Made by a program: the position numbers and the translations under genes. From NCBI GenBank assembly GCA_951799405.1, contig OX637363.1, positions 1,860,001 through 1,924,000 of the forward strand: 64,000 nt of DNA, given 5' to 3'. Position 1 is the first letter of the stretch. Each line of letters starts with the position of its first letter. The notes under the pieces were generated by a model that was not told the DNA's origin, searched no databases, and saw nothing but the letters and a program-made list of their open reading frames with translations. Below, piece after piece: positions 21,985 to 32,241 of this stretch. The stretch is from Agapetus fuscipes. Its lineage: Eukaryota; Arthropoda; Insecta; Trichoptera; Glossosomatidae.

Positions 21985-22556
21985 AATCTATAATCTATAA
22001 ATCGCTATTGCCATTTACGGCTCATATTTAATGCATAACCACAAGCAGGCACATTTAAGTTCGTGTTTACACATGTTGTACAATAAAAGTAAAAAATATA
22101 ATATCAGGATGATTTATTCGGTGAGCGCTGTTTTTGTGTGAATCACACCCTCCTCCTTCGAGCCCTCTGCGAGCTTGGTCGTTGCTGTAGAAAGCTCCAA
22201 TTCTCATGCAAGACCCAGTTGGTGTAAAGCCGGATCGACCTATGATGACCGACCTTTGACAAAGACAGATTAATTTTGCAACCCAACGAAGAGCAAATTT
22301 TAAAAATGAAATCTTTTTTTGAGCTCCGCCGGAATTCGAACCCACTTCCTTCCGATCCAGATTCAAAGTTTTAACCACTAGACTGCGGGCCGGTCTGCCT
22401 TTTTATGTGTCTTTATCTATAAAATAAACCAAATCTCACATGAACATGAACTTAGCAACTCTTATCGCCCTGTTTTGAAATCGGGGTGGCAATTGCAAAA
22501 GTGAACCAAGTTTTTTTCTGTATGGTGGTCAGCCTCATACCAAACAACTAGTTAAG
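21985..22556 (-). mobile_element. LINE-C 3'-end copy split by SINE-A
   Basis: The tail-side part is at 21985-22090 and the remainder at 22425-22556 (CCAAATCTCACATGAAC onward). Confidence 0.7.
22098..22396 (-). mobile_element. SINE-A, full length, inside LINE-C
   Basis: Runs from CAGGATGATTTATTCGG to the head ending GGGCCGGTC. The B-box region GGAATTCGAACCC is preserved. Confidence 0.8.
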
Positions 22557-22839
22557 GTTAATAATTAAAGGCATTAATTCCTCTAAAATTACTCACCTTT
22601 GATATCTCTTTAAATATTAATTTATATTGACAGACTGCATTTGCGTCAACCCTTGTGAGTGATAAAAAATATATGCATGCGTCAGTTTGTGTAGTGGTGT
22701 GAGAAAAAACTAACACACTGTTTTTTTTTTTGTACATTGATGGGATAGCTCCAAAACTTAATACATACATTTTGTATTATTTTCAAAACAATTCAAAGAT
22801 TTCAATTAATGATATTTCAAAATAAAATTGACAGTTAAT
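22557..22839. other. no recognised feature
   Basis: AT-rich spacer within the TTAA insertion. Confidence 0.35.
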
Positions 22840-23140
22840 TGTGACCGGTTTGTAACACTTTGTAACACTTCGAACTCTGAATGGAAGGTTGTGGGTACGA
22901 TTCCCGGTGGAGCAAAAAAAAAAAAATTATATTTTCAAATTTTCTCGTCGCTGGGTTGAAAATTCATAAACCTTGACCAAAGACCGGTCATCAAAAGGTC
23001 TATCCAGCCTCACAGCCACTGGGTCTTGCTTGAGAATTGGCGCTTTCTAGAGCGACGACCAAGCTCGCAGAGGGCTCTTGAGGTGTGATACACATAAAAA
23101 CAGCGCTCACCAAATAAATCAGCCTATTTTTTATTTTTTT
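22840..23140 (+). mobile_element. SINE-A, full length
   Basis: The head has a short internal duplication (TTTGTAACACTTTGTAACAC), and the body and 3' end are standard. Confidence 0.82.
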
Positions 23141-23729
23141 AAATAACCTCGATTTGGAGATCCCTACGTTTGACAGTATGCCAATGTATTATAATGACAG
23201 GATAGCAGACAAAGTGAATAATATCAATGTATTGGTAGGGTCTGGCCGTCTTAGTGTGGAATTGTAGAAAAAAAAATTATTATTTTCGTTAGCACATCTG
23301 CCGGCACACAGTCAAAGTTAAACATTATAAAAAAGTGCTAACCTTATTTAGTTACGACATTTATCAACAGATTACGAATTTTACGATTTTTTACGAATTC
23401 CGTGTATCTATAACTCCCTCTTAAATAAATTTCTTGTGTTTATAAGACTCATTGGTCGAGTACACATGCAAACATTGCTCTTGTAAAATTTTCTCAATGG
23501 CGTATACGGTAAACAAGAACCAAGGCAGCGAAGTGTCATAGACCGTCCGAACAGGTTTCACGAAAATTAACGTAAAAAGTCGTCAATAATCGTCTTGGTT
23601 CGCAATGAGTATATATTTTTTGGTTGGTGAGGGGAGGGGGGAGGGGGGATTTGGGGGTTGCGAGGCCCCCTGACTTTCTCGCACCAGGGCCCCCAGTGGT
23701 CTTAATCCGGGCCTGGCCAGAGTAACAAG

Positions 23730-23989
23730 AGTAACTAGAGAGATGAGACTGCTTTTACTTTCGGTTGGGGGGCTGTGGGAATGTGACGCAAGTTACCACA
23801 ATCAACGTCAACTAAACGCGCAATCTGCAAATACCACAGCGTCACAGAAATGTGTAAACTACAAACGGGTCTTCTTTTTTCTTTTCTTGTTCCACTCTTA
23901 TTTTTTCCATCTTATTGCTACGAACTTGGAGTACCTACGTGCGACTGTACCTGCATACATAGAACAGTCTGGCACTAGTGTGATCTAAT
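23730..23989. other. right flank of the hAT-like element
   Basis: Not recognised as coding. ATAGAACAGTCTGGCACTAG near 23960 echoes the start of the LTR-like sequence at 5691. Confidence 0.35.
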
Positions 23990-24240
23990 CTAGTCTAAGT
24001 TGCAAAGATATTCAACATTGAGGATTCGCATTAAATGCATTTTCACAAGCAGACACGTACAAGTTCGCGCTTCCACATGCCGCATGTGGACCTACAATAT
24101 AAAAACCAAATCTCAAATGAATATAAACCCTGCAACTTTTGCCGACCTTCCCTAGACCAGGGGGGACATTGGCAAAATGAACCATTATCTACAGCATGGG
24201 TGGTTAGCCTCATACCAACCTATAAGTCAAGGAATACAAA
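23990..24240 (-). mobile_element. LINE-C 3'-end copy
   Basis: Complete module from TCTAAGTTGCAAAGATATTC to ATAAGTCAAGGAAT. Confidence 0.8.
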
Positions 24241-24297
24241 TAATAAATAACATTAATTACACAAAAACAACAAAACCTTAAAAATAAATCTATACGA

Positions 24298-24352
24298 AAA
24301 AAGTCTTAAGGTATACAAAAAATATATTTTTTTGTATACCTTAAGACTTTTT
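24298..24352. repeat. short perfect hairpin
   Basis: AAAAGTCTTAAGGTATAC is followed after about 15 bases by its exact inverse GTATACCTTAAGACTTTT. No other signal surrounds it. Confidence 0.8.
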
Positions 24353-24369
24353 AAACATAAAATTAAAAA

Positions 24370-24945
24370 CGCAACTAAGCTACACATATGGTGTAGCTTC
24401 TTGCCTGCGTTCATGAGAAACTAATGGTATATGCAGTCAATCAAAAATGAGCAAAAATGCAACTACGCAACTAAGCTACTCATGGAGCCTAACTTTTTGA
24501 AGCGTTATCTCCGAAGTGGTTGCATGTGGCGATTCGAGACCTATTTATTTTTACAGGTAAGGGGGCCGGCCTCACACCAACACCTTTGAGTTGAATTGGG
24601 GGCTTCCGAGCTCCCGAGGGGGTTGCTGAGTACCTACACCTTGGGATCGAAGCCTTGTTCTCGGCATGGAATGCAAGCATTCTACCAATTGAGCTATCGA
24701 CCTTTTTACGAGCTTGGTTGTCGTCGCTACAAACCGCCAATTCTCAAACAAGACCCAGTTGCTGTTAGGCTGGATGGACCTTTTGATGGCAGGTCTTTGG
24801 TAAAGGTTTAATGAATTTTTCAACCAAGCGAAGAACAAAATTTGAATATATAAATGGTATATTTTTTGTGCTCCGCCGGGATTCGAACCCACAGCCTTCC
24901 CATTCAGAGTCCGCAGTGTTACCACTGAGCTACGGACCGGTCAAT
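24370..24945 (-). mobile_element. dimeric SINE A-B, reverse
   Basis: SINE-B occupies 24370-24705 and SINE-A 24705-24945. The junction GAGCTATCGACC / TTTTTACGAGCTTGG is the same as at 27655. The SINE-B half has an extra segment near 24415-24490. Confidence 0.82.
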
Positions 24946-25089
24946 TTTATATGGTCTCGTGATTTTTTAATGCTGTCCGCCCGTTGAAATCTTTTAGCAA
25001 AATTACTATGAAATATTTTTTCAGCTCGTTCACATAAATTATAAGGGAATGCGAAAAGAACAACGTATAAAAGTGTTTGGTACATATCT

Positions 25090-25650
25090 TATCGAATATA
25101 ATTTAAGTTGCAAAATATAAGTAACATTAGAGATTCACATTAGATGCATTTTCACAAAACAGACATGTTTAAGTTCGCGCTTAAACATGCCGCATGTAAT
25201 CCTACCATATAAAAACCCGAATCTCAAATGGGCATACACCCTGCAACTCCTGCCGACCTTCCCTGAAACAGGGGTGACATTGGCAAAGTGAACCATTTTC
25301 TACATCATGGGTGGTCAGCCGCATAGGCGCATACCAACCTATAAGTCAAGGAACATAAACAGAAAATTACATTTTTAAAATCAACAAATTATAGCATGTA
25401 TGGATCAAAAACTAACAGACAACAAATTTTAATTTTAAAAACCCTAGCCGCCAACATCACAGATTACCCGCCATTTCTTTTTGTCCTTACACACTTCTTT
25501 CATTTCCTCCAGAGTCATAACCTTCTTTATACAGACTCTCCTTTTATTATGACTCTGGATATGCCATTCATTCGCAATTTCGGAAATTTGGTTCATCCAT
25601 ACCTTTCTCAGTCTTCTTCTACCACGACATCCATCTTCCTTTCATAATAT
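25090..25650 (-). mobile_element. LINE-C 3' end with coding end
   Basis: Module at 25090-25352, spacer, then coding end from 25440 (ACCCTAGCCGCCAACATC) to about 25650. Confidence 0.78.
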
Positions 25651-25829
25651 CCATTAATCCGTCTTGGTGTTTCTCAAATGCTGGAGATTCTGGCTCTATG
25701 CTTCCAAGTCTAACCAAGTTTGAGGTTAGAGAGATTGCAGATAAAGACGATAGAAAGGAAAAGGTTACAACGATAGTCTTGGTCTAATATTCGACAAGAA
25801 AAGAACCGTATAGACACGTATTCTACAAG
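25651..25829. other. no recognised feature
   Basis: Short stretch, possibly a further LINE piece. Not classified. Confidence 0.35.
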
Positions 25830-26645
25830 ACGCAACTAAGCTACACATGTAGTGTGACTTGTTACAGCGTTACTCCCGAAGGGTTTCGCATGTGGTGAGT
25901 TGAATCTGTTTATTTTCACAGGTAAGAAGGCCGGCTTTACACCAACCACTTCAATTGAAGTGGGAATTTCCTAGAGGGGGCTGGTACTCATTTCGATTGG
26001 ATACGCGGACTTTGTGGCCAACAAATCCAACTTTGAGGCTTTTTCAAAGTGTTGTGCCAGCTATGGCGAGAACTTGTCGGTCTAATTAGACCGACATTCT
26101 TTCTTCTTTTCTGTATTCTTTTCCGCCTCTAGGTGGTTGGCCACTTAGCCAGGAGAGCGCCTCCCAAACAGTCTCAGTAGTAGCATCTAGAATTCCAGGC
26201 CTTAAGTCATATGTAAATACGCTCAGAATCACTTTGTATTTTTGTTTGTAAATTTCAAATTCTCAAACCCTAAACCCTCACGGCTATAATCTTTCAGTGA
26301 TTTCTGAGCCTCCTTTGCTTTGTGTAAACATTTGGGAAAGTGTAGCTTCACGGGAGGGCCTTCTGCCACTCGCATCTCACATAGCTTTTGCATGCGAGTC
26401 CTGTGACACATCCCCGGATGGGATGGATATAAAGGATAGCGTCGGTCAGTAGAGGGGATACTAACCCCGAGAGAAGGTGTTGGTACTCATTTCTTGTGAA
26501 AGCTGAGTAAATTCTGCCGGTATTGTATTTTGGGGTTTGAAATAAACATCGCAACGGGAAATCATTTCTGACACCCTCAGTGGGATTCGAAGCTGAGCTC
26601 ACGGCATGGAATGAAAGCACTCTACGAACGGAGCTGTCGACCGGA
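25830..26645 (-). mobile_element. SINE-B split by a repeat K insertion
   Basis: The 3' part is at 25830-25994 and the head part at 26482-26645 (ending GAGCTGTCGACCGGAC). The phrase GGTACTCATTTC is duplicated at the break. Confidence 0.82.
25995..26481 (-). mobile_element. repeat K copy with 12-bp target duplication
   Basis: GGTACTCATTTC stands at 25983-25994 and 26482-26493. The insert shares its sequence with 11640-11935. The reverse strand has a short open frame (26411-26229) that I cannot assign. A duplication this long suits non-LTR retrotransposition. Confidence 0.65.
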
Positions 26646-26904
26646 CCTTCTCTCAAAAAAAAACATAGTTTTTGCTTAAAGATCACAAAAAACTGTTTAA
26701 TTTATTTATGCAATACTTTAAGATGTTGAATCGCGATGTTGGTAAAAGTTAAGGCATTATGGGATATTAGTTTCAAGCATTACTTCAATCACCCATGTCT
26801 CCATTTCCTAACCTAACGTTTGACGTTGAAAAACTGTTCATAATTACTGCAAAACCTTAGTATTCGAATTACGCTTTGAATTTCGTATGTAACTGTAACT
26901 CTGT
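26646..26904. other. no recognised feature
   Basis: AT-rich spacer. Confidence 0.35.
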
Positions 26905-27240
26905 CGACATTCCGCTAGGGGGGACCAGAGCCTCTACAGAGCTGCCTCTATTTCTTCCTATCCTGACATACCTCTTTCAATTAATTCAAATCCATCATAT
27001 TTTCCATGCATTTTCTTCTTTAACGCTCACTTTTTATATCCCATTCTTTTACAATCTCCTTTATCTGATCACTCCATATTTTTCTCGGTCGTCCCATACC
27101 TCTTTTTCTTTTCACACTTTCTATTTATCATCATTCATTCTTTCCCCTTGCCCAAACCATTTCATCACATTCTTTTGTACCTTAACTTTCACATCCACCT
27201 TCAACTTACATTATTTCTTAACCCATTCATTCCTAACTCT
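26905..27240 (-). mobile_element. LINE-D 3' end and coding remnant
   Basis: The 3' end reads CGACATTCCGCTAGGGGGG. The reverse strand encodes a broken RTE-like C-terminal end with KRGMGRPRKIW-type residues. Confidence 0.65.
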
Positions 27241-27440
27241 ATTCTTTCAACGCAACTAAGCTGCACATGCAGTGTAACTTCTTTCCTGCTTGTGGCGATT
27301 CGGGACCTATTTTTAACAGGTAAGGGGGCCGTCCTCACGCAAGCCATTCAGTTGAAGTAAGGATATCTTGGCTCCTGAGGGGGCTGGTTCTCATTGCTTG
27401 TCAAGGCTGAGTTAACCTTGCCGGTATTATTTTGGGGTTG
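27241..27440 (-). mobile_element. SINE-B 3' part
   Basis: Runs from CGCAACTAAGCTGCACATG to CCGGTATTATTTTGGGG and is then cut by a SINE-A in the other orientation. Confidence 0.75.
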
Positions 27441-27925
27441 ACTGGTCCGTAGCTCAGTGGTAATACTGCGCACTCTGAATGGGAAGGTTGTGGGTTCACA
27501 GCACAAAAAATATACCATTTATATTTTCAAATTTGCTCTTCCCCGGGTTGAAAAATTCATAAAACCTTTACCAATGACCGGTCACCAAAGGTCCATCCAG
27601 CCTTACAGCAACTGGGTCTTGCTTGAGAATTGGCGCTTTATAGCGACGACGGTCAAGCTCGTAAAAAGGTCGATAGCTCAATTGGTAGAATGCTTGCATT
27701 CCATGCCGAGAGCAAGGGTTCGATCTCAAAGGCTTACTCAGCCTTCACAATAAATGAGAACCAGCCCCCCCGGGAGCTGGGAAACCCCCACTTAAACTGA
27801 AAGTGGTTGGTGTGAGGCCGGCCCCCTTACCTGTAAAAATAAATAGGTCCCGAAGCGCCACATGCGATCCCTTTGGGGATAACGCAGGCAAGAAGTCACA
27901 CTATATGTGTAGCTTAGTTGCGTTT
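27437..27925 (+). mobile_element. dimeric SINE A-B, complete
   Basis: SINE-A starts with ACTGGTCCGTAGCTCAGTGG at 27440. Its body stops at CAAGCTCGTAAAAA, where SINE-B begins GGTCGATAGCTCAATTGG at 27667. It ends GTAGCTTAGTTGCG at 27921. The SINE-A B box is damaged; the SINE-B head is better kept. Confidence 0.85.
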
Positions 27926-28130
27926 TATATAAACACCGAAACGAGAAATAATTTCTGACACCCTCGGTGGGGATCCAACCCTTGCTCTCGGCATGGAATG
28001 CAAGCATGCTACCAACTGAGCTATCGACCGGACATTTTACGAGCTTGGTCGTCATTCAGTTCTCAAGCAATTGCTTGAGCAAGACCCAGTTGCTGTAAGG
28101 CTGGATAAATCTTTGTGCATTTAAAACCTA
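27926..28130 (-). mobile_element. dimeric SINE A-B, reverse, truncated
   Basis: SINE-B head part at 27926-28032, then the junction CCGGACATTTTACGAGC and part of SINE-A. It faces the preceding dimer, making an A-B-B-A palindrome. Confidence 0.78.
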
Positions 28131-28154
28131 TTTATTTTAATGTGATAATTGTAT

Positions 28155-28395
28155 TGTCTACAATCTATATTCTACTTTGAAAAGATATATAACATTTAAG
28201 ATTTATAATTAAGGTATTCCCACAAGAAAACACGTTTAAGTTCGCGCATAAACATGCCGCCAGTGAACCTACAGTATAAAACCCAATCTCAAATGAACAT
28301 AAGCCCTGCATCTCTTGCCGATCTTCCTTGAAACGGGAGTCACATTGGCCAAATGAACCATTTTTTACAGTATGGGTGGTCAGCCTCATACCATA
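28155..28395 (-). mobile_element. LINE-C 3'-end copy
   Basis: Complete but diverged module from TACAATCTATATTCTAC to CAGCCTCATACCATAC. Confidence 0.72.
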
Positions 28396-28850
28396 CGAAT
28401 TGGAAATTGGAAAGGATTCAAATACTTATACTGAGGTAAAACTTTACTCATAAAATAAGTAAGATTCGCACAAAAGAACCACACGAATTTCAGCTGGATG
28501 CGAAAATGATCGTTATTATTTGATTACACAAGAGTTGTTTTCTTAGTGTTTGTTAAGCGTATATGGTTCTGTTGTGCGAAATGTAACGTATAATAACTTA
28601 ATCACGATTTTAATTTGAATTTTGAAATAACGCATGCGCGTTAGGACTGTCTCTCATTTGATGTATTATATTTAATACTTACTATGAACTTTATAGTTTA
28701 TGAAAGTAACGAGTATTTTCTTTTCCGTAATCGTCAATTTACTATTTTAACCCATTGAGGACAGACGTACCTGAAATAAGCAAGAAAGTCCATTTTTACT
28801 AAGTCTGAAGTGTCCATTTTCAAAAATAAAACTACGTTATTCCTTGAAAG
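28396..28850. other. no recognised feature
   Basis: AT-rich spacer with no supported frame. Confidence 0.4.
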
Positions 28851-29175
28851 ATGACAAGGGAACTTGAGAATAGGATGTGTAAGGGAAAGCAAGTGGTCGG
28901 TGCAATAGGAAGAATAGCAAAGAACAAGCGATTGACGATGGATCTGAGAATGGCGGTACACAATGGCATATTGTTACCAACTTTGATGTATGGAAGTGAA
29001 GTATGGACAGTGAAAGATTGCGAAATGAGTAAAGTATGTACTGTGGAAATGAAGCATTTGAGGAGCATGACAGGAAAAACTCTGAGGGATAGAGTTAGGA
29101 ATGAATGGATAAAAAGGAATTGGATATGAATGAATTGAAAGAGGTATGTCAAAAGGAAATGGAGGCAACTCTGCG
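28851..29175 (+). pseudogene. RTE-like reverse transcriptase fragment (LINE-D type)
   Basis: The frame encodes RLTMDLRMAVHNGILLPTLM, then YGSEVW and later MTGKTLRDRVRNEW. This is the region after the catalytic core in RTE-like proteins (MxVHNGxxxPTLMYGSExW). Just after the stop a degraded RKWRQLC-type end suggests LINE-D. It lacks the YADD box and is not functional. Confidence 0.72.
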
Positions 29176-29179
29176 AGTT

Positions 29180-29408
29180 GGTAACTGGTTGGTAACGAGT
29201 TGGTAACTTATTCCTTGACTTGTATGTTGGTGACAAATTCCTTAACTTATTACTTGACTTCTAGGTTGATGATTGATTCCTTGACTTACGAGTTGGTGAC
29301 CAATTTCTTGACTTATAGGTTGGTGATTGATTCCTCGACTTACAGGTTGGTAACTAATTCCTTGACTTATAGATCGGTCACTACTTTCTTGACTTATTCC
29401 TAAATGTT
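29180..29408 (+). repeat. 27-bp tandem repeat, about eight units
   Basis: The unit is close to GTTGGTGATTGATTCCTTGA plus CTTATAG. It contains the first bases of the LINE-C module (TTCCTTGACTTATAGGTTGG) and runs directly into a LINE-C copy, so it looks like an expansion of that boundary. Confidence 0.82.
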
Positions 29409-29518
29409 AGGTTGGTATGAGGCTGACCATACATACAGTCAAAAAATGTTCCCTTTGCCAATGTCAACCCTGTTTCAGGGAAGGTCGACAAGAGTTGCAG
29501 GGCTTATGTTCATTAGAA
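29404..29518 (+). mobile_element. LINE-C 3'-end copy, truncated
   Basis: Runs from GTTAGGTTGGTATGAGGC to GGGCTTATGTTCATT and then breaks off, about 110 bp before the LTR-like sequence. Confidence 0.75.
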
Positions 29519-29631
29519 GTATTGACGGCCGTCGGTAGACCTATTTGAAGAAAGGACGGAATAAAACATGGTGGTGCCTGAACAGCTGATCGTTGTTCCA
29601 TATACAATGGATCAGCTGTTGATAGAGCTTG

Positions 29632-30235
29632 ACGTGCGCTTATACAAGCATACAACGTAAGACGGAACCATCTGGAAGCGATAGTGAATTGTATTAGTGT
29701 GTGATCATAACATTCTGGTGGTGGAATGATCTAGTAAATGCGAGAAAGACCCCTCTGGCTCCTTATAAAAGAGATCAAAATGGTACGGCCCAAAATGGGA
29801 GGCCCTGAGCTTCGAGCCGAAGAAAGTAAAGTAAGCATTGTCGCGAACTTGAAATACGTGCGCTTATACACGCATACATCATATGACAAACTATGAAATC
29901 AAAGTGACTACGCACACCTATGCACGTACTATAGAACCATCTAGGAGTAGTCCATGATTGTATTCGTGCCTTGGAATGACGTTCTAGTGATTGTGTGTGT
30001 ACATAACGTTATGGTGGTGGAATGATCTAGTAAATGCCAGAAATACCCCTCTGGTTGCTTATAAAAGAGATCAAAATGGTACGGTCAGCAGAGTCGCAAG
30101 ATAGCAATTTGCTGAGTAACACCTACAAACAGTGATTGTCAAGTTGTGAAATAAAAAAGTGAAAAATAAATTATGCCATTTTAATTAAAAAGAGAATCCA
30201 GCAGAAAACAAAACAATATCTTCAAATAGATCAAA
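29632..30235 (+). mobile_element. LTR-like sequence with duplicated promoter region
   Basis: The block ACGTGCGCTTATACA to TGGTGGTGGAATGATC and TATAAAAGAGATC occurs twice, with TATAAAAG at 29764 and 30060. After the second box come a leader, AATAAAA signals and AT-rich sequence. ATTGACGG lies near both sides (29521 and 30245). The element boundaries are uncertain. Confidence 0.5.
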
Positions 30236-30354
30236 AGTAAGATCTATTGACGGTCGTAGAGACATCCACCCATGGATGGGTTAAACCTGAGGTAATACAA
30301 AAACATAACCATCTTATCATATTTCGTTGATGATCGATGAGATGAGATATGATT

Positions 30355-30435
30355 AGGTTGGTATGAGGCTGACCACCCATGCTATAAGAGATTTACCATT
30401 TTTGACAATGCCACGTCTGTCCCAGAGAAATGCAT
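30355..30435 (+). mobile_element. LINE-C 3'-end fragment
   Basis: GGTTGGTATGAGGCTGACC is present and the sequence stops after the CTGTCCCAGAG block. Confidence 0.65.
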
Positions 30436-30559
30436 AACATTTGTCGAATTCATTCTCGCGGTTTACATAGTACTCTGTATGTTTTTAAACATCAATAATA
30501 ATCGGTATTTTTCAATAGGTTTGGTAATCAAAAAATAAAGCTTAGCTTCTAAATCTAAA

Positions 30560-30808
30560 TCTAAACTAAGTTGCAGAGATATGTTACATTGGAGATTAAC
30601 ATTACATGCATTTTCACAACCAGACACGTACAAGTTCGCGCTTGCACATGCCGCATGTGAACCTACAACATAAAAACCAAATCTGAAATGGACATACACC
30701 CTGCAACACTTGCCGTCCTTCCCTGAGACAGGGGTGACATTGGTTAAGTGAACCATTTTTACAGCATGGGTGGTCAGCCGCATACCAACCTAAAAGTCAA
30801 GGAACAAT
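30560..30808 (-). mobile_element. LINE-C 3'-end copy
   Basis: Complete module, with the usual 5' boundary at AAAAGTCAAGGAAC. Confidence 0.8.
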
Positions 30809-30932
30809 AATTTTTCGTATGGATTTTTTTTTATAAATAAGGGGAACATATTGTTTTTACAATACATACGTTTTATCCAAATTAACAACAAGTGTGAAAG
30901 AAAAAAGAGGTAAGAAACCGAGAAAAGTATCG

Positions 30933-31261
30933 TTAAGTAAATAGTATATTATGCAATATAAATATTTAGATAGGTATAGGTATTAGTTATAGCTGATAGG
31001 AATTCTTTATAATGTTGGTGGGTAGGATTAATGATTGTTGAGTACATAGAGAACTCACTAGATTGTCATAATAATGTGCTTCGAGAAGCTTCTGGCAAAA
31101 TTTACCTTTAGAAGCTTCTATTGCTGGGGTATAGAAGGCGGGAAGACTAACAGCATAAGTGAACACAAACCATCTGTGAAATAAATAAATGTAAATTGCT
31201 AAATAAATGTATTAGTGTAAAAATAAATTTAACTATAAAATAAATATCCTAAAAGAACACC
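30933..31261 (+). mobile_element. solo LTR, second copy of the 17555 family
   Basis: It shares TATGCAATATAAATATT, AGAAGCTTCT pairs and the ending AAAGAACA with 17555-17875. ATCG (possibly ATCGTT) lies on both sides (30929 and 31262). The TATA region is changed to GTATAGAAG. Confidence 0.62.
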
Positions 31262-31294
31262 ATCGTTTAATTTGGAGACTATTAGAACCCTAAA

Positions 31295-31485
31295 ATCATA
31301 ACAGTATGTTGTGATCAGATTGAGGAGATAATAAGGGAATGGGATACACAAAGTGAGCGTAAAAGAAGAATACGCATGAAAAGGGTGATGGATATGAATG
31401 AATGGAAAGAGGCATGTAAGGATAGGAAGAAATGGAGGCAGGCTCTGGCCACCCATGGCGGAATGGCGACAGAGTTACAGTTACC
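31295..31485 (+). mobile_element. LINE-D coding end and 3' end
   Basis: The plus strand encodes EEIIREWDTQSERKRR and ends in GCGACAGAGTTACAGTTAC. It parallels the LINE-C coding end but has a different 3' tail. Confidence 0.65.
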
Positions 31486-31621
31486 TTTAACACGTGAGTC
31501 GTAGGTATAGAATCACGACATCCATTTAGATTTTTTTTCCCAAAATGAAAAAAATATATAATCACACAGCGCGCATTATTATTATTATTTACTGATTTAT
31601 AAAATGTAATTTGTTGTGTAT

Positions 31622-31722
31622 GTTCCTTGACTTATAGGTTGGTATGCGGCTGAACACCCATGCTGTAAAAATGGTACACTTTCCAATGTCACCCCTGTTA
31701 CAGGGAAGGACAGCAAGAGAGT
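31622..31722 (+). mobile_element. LINE-C 3'-end fragment
   Basis: Starts exactly at TTCCTTGACTTATAGGTTGG and is cut after the GGGAAGGACAGCAAGAG block. Confidence 0.75.
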
Positions 31723-32241
31723 TGCGCCATGGATACACAGAAAATGCCATTTTCACAATTTTAGGGAAAAATCTAGATTGCCGTCTATGAAATATGTGTC
31801 ATCATTTTGTAATATATGGAATGATCAGCTAATATCTATGGTCATAAACTTCACAAGGTATGTACTACATGTATAGCTTTCGTTTCAACTTAACCAAAGC
31901 GTTTTTCCAAAAATGCATAGTAATTAAAATAGCGCCTATTATTGAGCGTTTTAGTTTCAATTTTTTTTTGGTGTAAAGCTGATAAATTTAATTTATTAAA
32001 TAAATTTATTAAATAAATTAAATTTACTTTAAAGTGCTTGAGAGACTGATTTTGGATAAGTCCATGTAGAGTAAAGAAGAATTAAGACTGCTGAGCGCCG
32101 AGTTTCCATATCTGGAAAAATAGCTGTCAAAGATTATTGAAGAGCTAGAATTGAAGGAATTTGCGGCCATGAGTGTTAAACGCTGAGTATAACATGGCAA
32201 AACTCACAATAGTTTTTACTTTTCTAATATCTAAACAATAA
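31723..32241. other. no recognised feature
   Basis: AT-rich, with a local palindrome near 31985-32030 (AAATTTAATTTATT and its inverse). Confidence 0.4.

Larger units (their letters stand above)
18816..23420. mobile_element. TTAA-flanked 4.6-kb insertion
   Basis: TTAA lies at 18812-18815 and 23421-23424, exactly where the outer MITE-G is broken. A TTAA duplication is typical of piggyBac and some other DNA transposons. I could not find matching inverted ends (GGTGTATTTGAG against GAGGGAGTTATAG) and no transposase is visible, so the class is open. The insertion holds the minisatellite and several SINEs. Confidence 0.55.
18408..23530. mobile_element. outer MITE-G, split by an inner copy and by a 4.6-kb insertion
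   Basis: It begins CGCTCCCCCAGTTCTTG at 18408 and ends CAAGAACCAAGGCAGCG at 23530. AAGT flanks both ends (18404-18407 and 23531-23534). The remaining element pieces (18408-18471, 18731-18815 and 23421-23530) join into one MITE-G of normal order. Confidence 0.8.
18097..23715. mobile_element. hAT-like element swollen by nested insertions
   Basis: The ends are CAGGCACGGATTAAG and its inverted match CTTAATCCGGGCCTG. GCCAGAGT lies directly outside both ends (18089-18096 and 23716-23723), an 8-bp duplication as hAT elements make. Removing the MITE-G at 18408-23530 leaves a core of about 500 bp with no transposase, so it was a non-autonomous copy. The interior has GGGGGC-rich arms near both ends. 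Confidence 0.8.

Noticed and set aside
26876..27259. 127-codon plus-strand frame rich in Phe and Leu
   Set aside because: It is the antisense of a LINE-D coding remnant.
17555..31261. One 13-kb retrotransposon between the two related LTRs
   Set aside because: No internal retroelement genes lie between them, the interval is filled with unrelated nested repeats, and each LTR has its own flanking duplication.
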